Assembly: GCA_947479475.1 (NCBI GenBank)
Contig: CANJZW010000047.1
Span: forward strand, 1 to 35,852
Source: Chthoniobacteraceae bacterium
Lineage (GTDB): Bacteria > Verrucomicrobiota > Verrucomicrobiia > Chthoniobacterales > Chthoniobacteraceae
DNA: 35,852 bases
Direction of reading: 5' to 3'
Positions 27,259-33,853 of the stretch are shown piece by piece. The notes under the pieces were generated by a model. That model searched no databases. It worked only from the letters and a program-made list of their open reading frames with translations, and was not told the DNA's origin. Numbering within the stretch: position 1 is the first letter of the stretch; each line of letters starts with the position of its first letter. A program made the position numbers and the translations under genes.

Positions 27259-27288
27259 GGACCGGGCCGACCGACCCGCACCCGGTCC
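27259..27288 (-). terminator. Hairpin at the 3' end of the rhomboid-like gene
   Basis: GGACCGGG at 27259-27266 pairs with CCCGGTCC at 27281-27288, directly at the TAG stop (27288-27290) of the rhomboid-like gene. There is no adjacent T-run, so it may instead be an RNA-stabilising stem or an incomplete terminator between this gene and leuC. Confidence 0.45.
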
Positions 27289-28313
27289 TACCAGCCCTCC
27301 AGTTTTCTCCTGCTGTGGCGCAGGATTCGCCTTTCGGCGGCATTGAGGCTGCGGAGGCCGTGGCGGGCGATTTTTTCCAGAACCGGGTTGAGCTCCGCGT
27401 TGAGAAACTCCTCCCAGTTCATTTGCTCCATGCGTTGTTCGAGCGGGTCGCCCTCGCCCGTCATCCGTTGGAGAAAAAAACGGTCCCCGAAGCCGAGCAG
27501 CCGCGTGTAGACCCAGCCCGTGCAGAGGGCGGGCAGGAGAGCTGCGGGCCCTGCCTCGGGGTGCCACCCTGTGGCCCACCAGAGCGAGGCAAAGCCGGCG
27601 GCGGCCCATGCGGCGTGCCGGGCCCTTGGGGCCCACGGGCGAGAGGCGCACCAACGGGCGCCCCTCCAACGCGAGGCCGCTCCGAGGCGCCAGCCGGGAA
27701 GCACCGTGCCGTAAACTCCGAGCAGGGTGAAAAGAGCGGGAAGCATTCCCAAAAGAGGCTGGTTGGGCGGTAGCGCCCCCCAGTGGCTTGCCAGGCAGTG
27801 GACGGCCCCGCCCAGGAGGCTGCCCAAGCTTGAAACGAGCAGCAGGTGCCAGCCTCCGATGATGGGTTCCACGGAGCGGCTCACCACGCAAAACCCAAGG
27901 CAGGCCGCGGCCCAGTGCCAGAACCCCGCATGGGCGAGGGAGAAAAAGAGTAACCTCCACCACTGTCCTTCAAGAAGTTTCTGCGGGCTCAAAAGGCAAG
28001 CTCCCTCCCACGGGGCATCTACCGAAGCTCCGTCCTGCGGGGCGTTCAACCAGGCTGCCCCCGAGGGGGCTGGGGTTAGTCCGTGGCTGGAGAGAAGCTC
28101 GGTGTGGGGAAGGCGGGCGGGGGGCAACCCTGGGCCCGCGAGAAGTCCGGGGCTGGAGCGAAGTCCGGGCCCGTAGGGAAGCCCCGGGCTGAGATTTTTC
28201 CATGTCGCGAGCATCTGGAGCATGGCAGCCAGAAGGCATAGGAGCCCGAGCAGCCATGTCATTGGGGTGCGGGGTTGGGGTGCTTTTATCGTGTAGGATG
28301 CAGGCCAGTGCAT
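27288..28313 (-). CDS. Rhomboid-like membrane protein lacking the catalytic serine, DUF6576-like tail
   Basis: 341 residues from the ATG at 28313; an in-frame ATG at 28262 is a shorter alternative. TM1 is at about 19-37, followed by an unusual ~75-residue Pro/Gly-rich loop that begins with four 6-residue units (LSPGLP, YGPGLR, SSPGLL, AGPGLP). The rhomboid core then follows: LLFFSLAHAGFWHW (H133 matches GlpG His150), GLY/VEPIIGG region, and LLGMLPALFTLLGVYG, where the active-site GxSG is GMLP (Leu191 in place of Ser) and the oxyanion Asn position is Ala137. His233 may be the remaining dyad His. The cytosolic tail (about 300-338; LNPVLEKIARHGLRSLNAAE then RRIL) resembles DUF6576 found at the C-terminus of many bacterial rhomboids. 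It is probably a non-proteolytic rhomboid. leuC lies 108 bases downstream on the same strand. Confidence 0.75.
   Translation of the reverse strand: MHWPASYTIKAPQPRTPMTWLLGLLCLLAAMLQMLATWKNLSPGLPYGPGLRSSPGLLAGPGLPPARLPHTELLSSHGLTPAPSGAAWLNAPQDGASVDAPWEGACLLSPQKLLEGQWWRLLFFSLAHAGFWHWAAACLGFCVVSRSVEPIIGGWHLLLVSSLGSLLGGAVHCLASHWGALPPNQPLLGMLPALFTLLGVYGTVLPGWRLGAASRWRGARWCASRPWAPRARHAAWAAAGFASLWWATGWHPEAGPAALLPALCTGWVYTRLLGFGDRFFLQRMTGEGDPLEQRMEQMNWEEFLNAELNPVLEKIARHGLRSLNAAERRILRHSRRKLEGW
28122..28193 (-). repeat. Four 18-bp units encoding a Pro/Gly-rich loop
   Basis: On the minus strand four consecutive 18-base units encode LSPGLP, YGPGLR, SSPGLL and AGPGLP (residues 41-64 of the rhomboid-like protein). 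More degenerate versions, several with self-complementary cores such as CCCCCGAGGGGG near 28062, continue to about 28000. Confidence 0.6.
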
Positions 28314-28761
28314 GGTTTTGTGTGCAGGATTGCGGTTGAGGCTGGCAGGGGGCAGGAAGGCTTGCCGGGTTTAAAGAGGCGGGCACGCCTTCACAGAGGG
28401 AGGGGCGAGCGCCCAGCGGGAGGGCAGGCGACGGGCCTCATTTCGCTCAACTTTACCCGTTGCTGAGCGTTCCTGGATGAATTGCTTGGACAAGGCGAGG
28501 GAGAGGTAAAACCCGTCTGGGGTGGAGGCAACCCCGTCTGGGGTGGAGGCAACCCCGTCTGGGGTGGAGTAACCCCCGTCTGGGGTGAGGTAAAACCCGT
28601 GTCGGTTGTTTCTTGGCGGCTGCATGGGAGGCTTTTATTGGAAAAGTGATCCCCCTTCGCTACGGAGCAAATGCCAAGAAGGTTTGCATAAAAGTGATTT
28701 GAATGTTGATTCGGGTTCGCCAATCCAACGCCCAATCCTTAAGATTAAGAAAAACAGTGTT
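28314..28761. other. Intergenic region with a hairpin minisatellite
   Basis: This is 448 bases between the divergent rhomboid-like gene and the small membrane gene. It contains the 21-bp minisatellite (listed separately) and otherwise no convincing gene. Minus-strand frames over it (for example 28371-28625, 84 codons) are open only because the 21-base unit keeps frame. The part from about 28620 to 28761 is AT-richer and probably holds the promoter for the rightward membrane-protein gene. Confidence 0.5.
28508..28592. repeat. 21-bp tandem repeat, each unit a small hairpin
   Basis: Four units of about 21 bases with consensus AACCCCGTCTGGGGTGGAGG plus one base. Each contains the inverted repeat CCCC-GTCT-GGGG. 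The second and third units differ only at the end; the first and fourth are slightly diverged, and a degraded fifth start (AAAACCCGTGTC) follows. The minus strand would read as a TPDG heptapeptide repeat. Confidence 0.85.
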
Positions 28762-29049
28762 ATGTCTTCCGAACGTTCCTCAGATTTCACTCACACCAGT
28801 CTCCTTGCCGTGACACAGACCGCTGTGGGTTGCGGGATTGGATTGTTGCTGGCAGGCAAGTTGCAGCGGCCCACCCAGAAAACAACGGGGGCGACTCTCT
28901 TGTCTTTGGGCGTTTTACTGGCGATTCCGGCGGTGGTTCAGACCGTGGTGCGGGTCTGGCAGCGGCCGGACTCGGACCGTGGAATGCGCCGCAGACTGGA
29001 TTCAATTCGTCAGGATCCCGGTCTCATGGACGAAACTGACGCGTTTTAA
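28762..29049 (+). CDS. Small two-helix membrane protein
   Basis: 95 residues from the ATG at 28762 (MSSERSSDFTHTSLLAVTQT). Two hydrophobic segments at about 13-32 and 42-65 form a hairpin, followed by a charged C-terminal tail (RRRLDSIRQDPGLMDETD) probably in the cytoplasm. I do not recognise the family. The frame is open further upstream to 28606, but that part overlaps non-protein-like sequence. The DedA gene begins 54 bases downstream, so the two are probably co-transcribed. Confidence 0.6.
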   Translation: MSSERSSDFTHTSLLAVTQTAVGCGIGLLLAGKLQRPTQKTTGATLLSLGVLLAIPAVVQTVVRVWQRPDSDRGMRRRLDSIRQDPGLMDETDAF

Positions 29050-29103
29050 CAGAGGGCCCGCCGTGTTTTTTTCGATCCTTCTCCGAATCTCTTTAAACAA
29101 GCC

Positions 29104-29745
29104 ATGCACGCACTGATTGCTCTTTGGTTTGGCTGGGTGCGCGATTGGGGGTATCTTGGAGTGATTGTTTTGATGGCCCTGGAAAGCACGGTGCTTCCAG
29201 TGCCCAGCGAGGTGGTCATTCCGCCCGCCGCCTACTGGGTGTCCCAGGGGCACATGACTCTGACCGGTGTTATTTTGGCGGGCACGCTCGGATCCTTTTT
29301 GGGTTCGGCGATTTCTTACTGGGTAGCGCGGTTGGTGGGGCGCTTTGCGGTTGCCAAATACGGGAAACGGTTTTTGGTTACCGAGGAAAAGCTGGCCCGT
29401 GCCGAGCGGTTTTTGCAGAGGTACGAGCTGGGGGGAGTGTTTTTCGCGCGGTTACTGCCTGTGGTGCGGCATTTGATTTCGATACCGGCGGGGATTTTGA
29501 GGATGGGGTTTATGCGGTTTAGCATTCTCACCATTTCTGGATCGGCACTGTGGTGCGGAGTACTGGCGTGGATGGGCGCGCGGGTTTCCGAGCGCAATCC
29601 CGGGCTGATCGACAACCCCGAGGCGATGATCCACGCGGTGAAACACGAGTCGCTTTGGTTTGTGTTGGCGGTGGCGGCGCTGGCGTTGCTCTACGCGCTG
29701 ACGATGCGGTTGACGGCGAACCGGGTGTCTGAGTCGGGACGCTGA
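29104..29745 (+). CDS. DedA family membrane protein (SNARE-associated/VTT domain)
   Basis: 213 residues, an integral inner-membrane protein of the DedA/VTT family. Members are implicated in lipid (undecaprenyl phosphate or phospholipid) flipping and envelope homeostasis. Family features seen are the membrane-embedded acidic motif MALESTVLPVPSEVVIPPAA (24-43), GSFLGSAISYWVARLVG, and the FFARLLPVVRHLISIPAG motif with its two arginines (about 122-139), followed by two more helices. Which lipid it handles cannot be told from sequence. It lies between a small membrane protein and yajC. Confidence 0.9.
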   Translation: MHALIALWFGWVRDWGYLGVIVLMALESTVLPVPSEVVIPPAAYWVSQGHMTLTGVILAGTLGSFLGSAISYWVARLVGRFAVAKYGKRFLVTEEKLARAERFLQRYELGGVFFARLLPVVRHLISIPAGILRMGFMRFSILTISGSALWCGVLAWMGARVSERNPGLIDNPEAMIHAVKHESLWFVLAVAALALLYALTMRLTANRVSESGR

Positions 29746-29789
29746 GGGAGCGGGTGTGGGCGGCGATCGTGCTGTTGTCTCTGAAAGTC

Positions 29790-29818
29790 TTGGACAAAGC
29801 GGCCCGTCCGAATAACCT
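29790..29818 (+). promoter_or_regulatory. Possible sigma-70-type promoter upstream of yajC
   Basis: TTGGAC at 29790-29795 and TAACCT at 29813-29818 are separated by 17 bases, about 60 bases upstream of the yajC start. The -10 match is only partial, so this is a suggestion. Confidence 0.3.
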
Positions 29819-29875
29819 CCCAGCCCCGCAACCCAATGGGTGGCGGAGTTAGCGGACCCTTATTTTTGAAGTATT

Positions 29876-30202
29876 ATGTTCACTGCACCTCTTTTTTTGG
29901 CTCAAGCCGCACAGCAGCCCCCCTCGATGGCGGGAATGCTTGTTCCGATGGTTTGTATCTTCGCGGTCATGTACTTCCTCATGATCCGTCCCCAGCAGCA
30001 GAAGCAGAAAAAGCTGCAGGCAACCATCGACAGCCTCAAAACAGGGGACGCGGTGATTACGATGGGAGGCATTCACGGCGTGGTGAGCAACGTCAAAGAC
30101 GGGGCGACGCTGACGCTCAAGATTGCGGACAACGTCCGGATTGATGTGGAAAAAAGTGCGATCGTCACAGTTCTCAAGCAGGAAAGCTCCTCAAAAGCCT
30201 AG
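29876..30202 (+). CDS. yajC: Preprotein translocase subunit YajC
   Basis: 108 residues. YajC is an accessory protein of the Sec translocon that associates with SecDF. One transmembrane helix (about 20-37, LVPMVCIFAVMYFLMI) is followed by the family signature RPQQQKQKKLQ and a small cytosolic domain (LKTGDAVITMGGIHGVV...VDVEK-type). secDF follows 60 bases downstream on the same strand, the usual yajC-secD-secF order. Confidence 0.96.
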   Translation: MFTAPLFLAQAAQQPPSMAGMLVPMVCIFAVMYFLMIRPQQQKQKKLQATIDSLKTGDAVITMGGIHGVVSNVKDGATLTLKIADNVRIDVEKSAIVTVLKQESSSKA

Positions 30203-30262
30203 GCTGCTCTGCGTTCCACGTTTTAATAGCGGCCCCTCAACTATTCACCCCAGTTTTCGACC

Positions 30263-32587
30263 ATGACCCCCTCTCTTGTTTTCATTGCTGGCCTGCTTCT
30301 GGCGGGGCTTTTCGCTTGGTACTTCCTCACCGACAGCGAGCGTACGCGCCGCCTCCTTGGGAGCACGCTTTCGCTCTCCATCCTTTTACTGGCGGTTGCA
30401 TCGGTGTATCCCCCCGAGCAAAAGCTTCCACTCGGGTTGGATTTGAAAGGGGGAACTTCTTTTCTGGTTCGACTCAAGGCTGAAGCGGACGAATCCGGCA
30501 CGGTGCGCCCGATCACGCCGGCGATGTTGGATCAGGCGCGGGAGGTGATCCGCCGCCGGGTGGATTCGATGGGAACGAGCGAACCGGTGATTGCACCCCA
30601 AGGGACGGACCGGATCCTGGTGCAGATTCCGGGACTGAACACGGCCAAACTGCAGGAGGCTAGGGAGCAGCTTTACAAGCCCGCCAAGTTGGAATTCAAG
30701 ATGGTGCATCCCCAGAGTGATGCGATTGTCAAAGGACTGGCGCCACCTGACCCGGCCTATCGGGTGGAGACCTACAAGGAGGACCGTGGGGTGGGCGATG
30801 TGGAACTGCCACCGCAGCAGTTGGTGGTTAAAAAGAAGGCGGACATTCCCGGAACGATGGTGACGGGGGCGCGCGCTTTTTACGATACGCAGGGGTGGGG
30901 CGTGAGTTTGCGTTTTAGCAGTGAGGGGTCGGCTTTGTTCGCCAAACTGACGCAGGAAAACGTCAACAAACGGTTTGCGATCATGTTGGACGGGAATGTC
31001 CAGTCTGCGCCGGTGATCCGCGAGGCCATCACTGGGGGGAATGCGTCGATCACGGGCAGTTTCACTGAATCTCAGGCCCGGAATCTGGCCAGCGTTTTGG
31101 AAAATCCGCTTCAGACGCCGGTGGTGATTGAGGAGGAGCGGTCGGCTTCCGCCTCGCTAGGGGAAGACTCTATTAACAGCGGCGTGTTTTCGGGGCTGCT
31201 GGGCGTGGCGATGACGGCTCTATTTGTGCTGATTTACTACCGGTTCAGCGGGGTGATTGCGAACATCGCCTTGCTGGTGAACTTGGTATTGCTCTTCGGA
31301 GCGATGGGTTTGTTTGGGACGGTGCTGACGCTGCCCGGGATCGCGGGGGTCATTTTGACGCTTGGGATGGCGGTGGATGCCAATGTGCTGGTTTACGAGC
31401 GTCTGCGGGAGGAAATGGTGGATAATAAGCGGCCGCTGACTGCAGTGGTGCGGTCGGCCTTTGAGAAGGCGTTTCCCGCTATTTTTGATTCGAATATCAC
31501 GACGCTGATTACGGCGCTGATCCTCTTTTCGAAGGCGACGGGTCCGGTAAAGGGATTTGCGGTGGCGCTGACCATCGGGATCGTGGCGACCCTGTTTACA
31601 GCGTTGGTGGTTTCGCGCAACCTCTTCGGATGGGCGATCGAACTGGGCCTGCTCAAGCAGGTGAGCATGGGCCGTTTGCTGGTTTCCACAAACATCAACT
31701 TCATGGGCTGGCGCAAGCTTGCGATCTCCGGTTCGGTAGTGGTGATTCTGTCGTCAGTCGGGCTGTTTTGGGCGCGGGGCGAGAAAAATTTCGGGGTGGA
31801 CTTCAAGGGGGGAGACCGAGTGGTTTTGGAGGCTGTGAAAACGAAGCCTGAGCTGAAGGCGGTCCGTGAAGTTGTGGAGGCGCAAAAGGCGGGGGAAGTG
31901 GCGGTTCAGATTGAAAAGTCTGCGGCCAAGGAGTTTTTCACGATCCGCAGTCCCCAGGGCACGGGGGAAAAGCTGGCGGAGAGTTTGAAGGCAAAGTTTC
32001 CGGAGGCAGAGTTTCGGATCGAACAGGTGGAAAAGGTGGGAAGCCTGGTCGGCGGCGAGTTGGCGCGTAATTCGCTGATGGCTCTTGGTCTGGGGATGCT
32101 GGGGATTCTGGCCTATGTAACGCTGCGGTTTGAGTTCTCCTTCGCGCTGGGTGCGTTGGTAGCACTGCTGCACGATATCACGATCACGATCGGCGTCTTT
32201 GCGTTGCTCGGGCGGGAATTGTCGCTGGTCACGGTCGGTGCGGTTCTGACGATCGCCGGTTATTCGGTGAATGACACGATTGTGGTGTTTGACCGTATCC
32301 GTGAAGGGATGCAGACGGGACGGAAGGGCTCTGTGATCGACATCATGAACTTGAGCATCAACGAGACGTTGTCCCGGACGATCATTACGGGCGGGGTGAC
32401 GTTGCTTTCGACGATCTCGCTGTTTTTCTTTGGCGGACCCGTCCTTGCGGACTTTGCGCTGGCGATTTTGATTGGGGTGTTGGTGGGGACTTATTCGTCC
32501 GTGTTTGTGGCGGCGCCGGTGGTGCTCTGGTGGAATGGAAATCGCGGTGAGGCAAAGGCGCTGAGTTCCGGCCAGACGAGCGCTTAG
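30263..32587 (+). CDS. secDF: Protein translocase SecDF (fused SecD-SecF)
   Basis: 774 residues, a natural fusion of SecD and SecF. SecDF uses proton motive force to drive late steps of protein export on the outer side of the membrane. The SecD half has LGLDLKGGTSFLVRL (about 57), the periplasmic P1 domain, and the RND-type transmembrane block with GMAVDANVLVYERLREE. The SecF half begins near residue 460, with NFGVDFKGGDRVVLE (about 508), and ends with GYSVNDTIVVFDRIREG (about 666) and a final helix block. Twelve transmembrane segments are expected. It forms an operon with yajC, and a terminator candidate follows at 32611. Confidence 0.96.
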   Translation: MTPSLVFIAGLLLAGLFAWYFLTDSERTRRLLGSTLSLSILLLAVASVYPPEQKLPLGLDLKGGTSFLVRLKAEADESGTVRPITPAMLDQAREVIRRRVDSMGTSEPVIAPQGTDRILVQIPGLNTAKLQEAREQLYKPAKLEFKMVHPQSDAIVKGLAPPDPAYRVETYKEDRGVGDVELPPQQLVVKKKADIPGTMVTGARAFYDTQGWGVSLRFSSEGSALFAKLTQENVNKRFAIMLDGNVQSAPVIREAITGGNASITGSFTESQARNLASVLENPLQTPVVIEEERSASASLGEDSINSGVFSGLLGVAMTALFVLIYYRFSGVIANIALLVNLVLLFGAMGLFGTVLTLPGIAGVILTLGMAVDANVLVYERLREEMVDNKRPLTAVVRSAFEKAFPAIFDSNITTLITALILFSKATGPVKGFAVALTIGIVATLFTALVVSRNLFGWAIELGLLKQVSMGRLLVSTNINFMGWRKLAISGSVVVILSSVGLFWARGEKNFGVDFKGGDRVVLEAVKTKPELKAVREVVEAQKAGEVAVQIEKSAAKEFFTIRSPQGTGEKLAESLKAKFPEAEFRIEQVEKVGSLVGGELARNSLMALGLGMLGILAYVTLRFEFSFALGALVALLHDITITIGVFALLGRELSLVTVGAVLTIAGYSVNDTIVVFDRIREGMQTGRKGSVIDIMNLSINETLSRTIITGGVTLLSTISLFFFGGPVLADFALAILIGVLVGTYSSVFVAAPVVLWWNGNRGEAKALSSGQTSA

Positions 32588-32610
32588 AGCGCGTATCGGT
32601 AGACGCATTG

Positions 32611-32648
32611 AAGCCCTCTTGTCTGCGGATGAGGGGGCTTTGCTGTTT
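32611..32648 (+). terminator. Rho-independent terminator candidate after secDF
   Basis: AAGCCCTC at 32611-32618 pairs with GAGGGGGCTT at 32631-32640 (one bulge), followed by TTGCTGTTTGT. It lies 24 bases after the secDF stop. Confidence 0.65.
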
Positions 32649-32838
32649 GTGGGTCAAGCGTCGCTTGGAAGAGGACGGTGTTGGCGCTTGATCGGGGCTG
32701 ATTGGGCCCTTCCTGGGGCCACGCAAGCGGCCTGGTTCCGGGGGTGGTGGTGGGCGACCGCGCTTGGGGCTGGTTTTTGGGTATCCCTGCCCTGATTTGG
32801 GCGAGGTCCGCTCATGAAAAACGGGACCCCTGAAAAGG

Positions 32839-32877
32839 CAAACGCCCCGGAAGCTAGAATAGCCTCCGGGGCGTTTG
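32839..32877 (-). terminator. Terminator of the rpmI-rplT operon
   Basis: CAAACGCCCCGGA at 32839-32851 pairs perfectly over 13 bases with TCCGGGGCGTTTG at 32865-32877. Read on the minus strand, it is followed by CCTTTTC. It begins 19 bases after the rplT stop and is strong enough to act on both strands. Confidence 0.85.
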
Positions 32878-32895
32878 TAGATGGGAGGGAAAGCG

Positions 32896-33288
32896 TTATG
32901 CTGCGTGAGCAGCCTTGGGCACTCCGGGCTTGGTGGCAAGGGCCGCCTGGGCCTTTGCGATCAGCACCTTGAATGCGCCTTCGTCCTGAATGGCGATATC
33001 CGAGAGGACCTTGCGATCCAAGTCGATTCCACAAACTTTCAACCCTTCGATGAAGCGGCTGTAGGTGAGGCCGTGGGCGCGAGCTGCGGCGTTGATACGC
33101 TGCTGCCAGAGCATCCGGAAGTTGCGTTTACGGGTTTTACGGTCGCGGAAGGCCCAGTACTGGGCTTTCATCACGGCATTCTTGGCGTACCGGAACAGTT
33201 TGGAACGACGTCCGCGAAAGCCTTTGGCTTTCTCGATCGTTTTCTTCCGGCGGGAGCGACTGGCTGGGCCGTTTGTGGCTCTTGGCAT
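32896..33288 (-). CDS. rplT: 50S ribosomal protein L20
   Basis: 130 residues; bacterial L20 is usually about 117, so there is a ~12-residue Ala/Lys/Pro extension at the C-terminus (KPGVPKAAHAA). L20 binds 23S rRNA early in 50S assembly. The typical basic N-terminus (SRRKKTIEKAKGFRGRRSKL) and AVMKAQYWAFRDRKTRKRNF, LWQQRINAAARAHGLTYSRF are clear. L20 is also the translational repressor of its operon in other bacteria. rpmI lies 164 bases upstream, with a structured spacer between. Confidence 0.97.
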   Translation of the reverse strand: MPRATNGPASRSRRKKTIEKAKGFRGRRSKLFRYAKNAVMKAQYWAFRDRKTRKRNFRMLWQQRINAAARAHGLTYSRFIEGLKVCGIDLDRKVLSDIAIQDEGAFKVLIAKAQAALATKPGVPKAAHAA

Positions 33289-33362
33289 AGGATCAGTTAG
33301 TTATGTTTAGATTCAGCAGATTGTTTTCTCCTGTGAGTGTCCGGCGCCTCATCTGCTGAGGA

Positions 33363-33399
33363 GCCCGGCGTAACCCTGTAAAAACAGGCGGAGCCGGGC
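33363..33399 (-). promoter_or_regulatory. RNA stem-loop between rpmI and rplT, possible L20 control site
   Basis: GCCCGGC at 33363-33369 pairs with GCCGGGC at 33393-33399, and inside it CCTGT at 33375-33379 pairs with ACAGG at 33384-33388 around a four-base loop. The 164-base gap between rpmI and rplT is unusually long, and L20 autoregulation through structured RNA is known in other bacteria. Function here is inferred. Confidence 0.4.
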
Positions 33400-33447
33400 A
33401 GGCGCTTGGGACGGGTGGCTTTAATAACACCTGCGGGAAGCAGCCGT

Positions 33448-33461
33448 TTCGCCTAGGCGAA
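33448..33461. repeat. 14-bp perfect palindrome over the rpmI stop codon
   Basis: TTCGCCTAGGCGAA is fully self-complementary and includes the minus-strand TAG stop of rpmI (33453-33455) and its last two codons. It may help fold the rpmI-rplT spacer. Confidence 0.5.
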
Positions 33462-33662
33462 GGGCATACATTCCCGAATGCGAGGTGCTATGGTCGGGTG
33501 CACGAGGCCGGCCTTACCCAGATTCCGCTTCCGCTTGGCACTCTTGGAAGAGGCCAAGTGACGCAGACCTGGTTTACGGCGCAGCAACTTGCCCGAAGCG
33601 GTTAACTTGAACCGCTTAGCCACGGCTTTTTTTGTCTTACGACGTGCAATGGACTTAGGCAT
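33453..33662 (-). CDS. rpmI: 50S ribosomal protein L35
   Basis: 69 residues, close to the usual 64-66. L35 is a small, very basic 50S protein. MPKSIARRKTKKAVAKRFKL, TASGKLLRRKPGLRH and KSAKRKRNLGKAGLVH match the family pattern (K/R-rich, T-x-x-G-K, RHLxxxKsxKRKR). It is the first gene of the rpmI-rplT pair; infC, usually just upstream, is missing, and instead a divergent DUF6600-type gene sits there. Confidence 0.96.
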   Translation of the reverse strand: MPKSIARRKTKKAVAKRFKLTASGKLLRRKPGLRHLASSKSAKRKRNLGKAGLVHPTIAPRIRECMPFA

Positions 33663-33738
33663 GGGGCGGAGGAGAGTAGAGAGTTGGCAGAGGAATGCAA
33701 CCTTGTTTTTTCAATTCGAAGCGCATTTGCTTGGGAAG

Positions 33739-33799
33739 AAATCAGTCTGTATGCGGATCCTTGTAGGATACATGGTCTTCTATTGCTTTAGACTGATTT
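33739..33799. repeat. 10-bp inverted repeat in the rpmI / DUF6600 divergent promoter region
   Basis: AAATCAGTCT at 33739-33748 and AGACTGATTT at 33790-33799 are perfect inverted copies separated by 41 bases. The right arm overlaps the candidate -10 box of rpmI, so a protein-binding or RNA-folding role is possible. Confidence 0.5.
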
Positions 33800-33825
33800 T
33801 AATTTACTCTGAGGACGGGGCTCAA
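33796..33825 (-). promoter_or_regulatory. Candidate promoter for rpmI-rplT
   Basis: On the minus strand TTGAGC (33825-33820) and TAAAAT (33801-33796) are spaced by 18 bases. This would start transcription about 130 bases upstream of rpmI and leave a long leader. It is read by eye. Confidence 0.45.
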
Positions 33826-33853
33826 TCGAACTTTCCACTTCCCTCTAAAACTT

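Larger units (their letters stand above)
32588..32895. other. Convergent intergenic region with two terminator hairpins
   Basis: This is 308 bases between the convergent secDF and rplT genes. It holds a terminator candidate at each end (32611-32648 and 32839-32877). The GC-rich middle (32650-32830) has TCAAGCG/CGCTTGA inverted bits but no gene-like frame that I would support. Confidence 0.55.

Noticed and set aside
26947-27963. 338-codon minus-strand frame across leuC and the rhomboid-like gene
   Set aside because: It overlaps two supported genes in another frame and is Arg/Pro/Gly-rich low complexity.
28508-28592. CRISPR-like array
   Set aside because: The units are directly adjacent 21-mers with no unique spacers, and no cas genes are present.
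28371-28735. Two overlapping minus-strand frames with TPDG / PPQTG repeats
   Set aside because: They are open only because the 21-bp minisatellite is a multiple of three; no start signal or domain.
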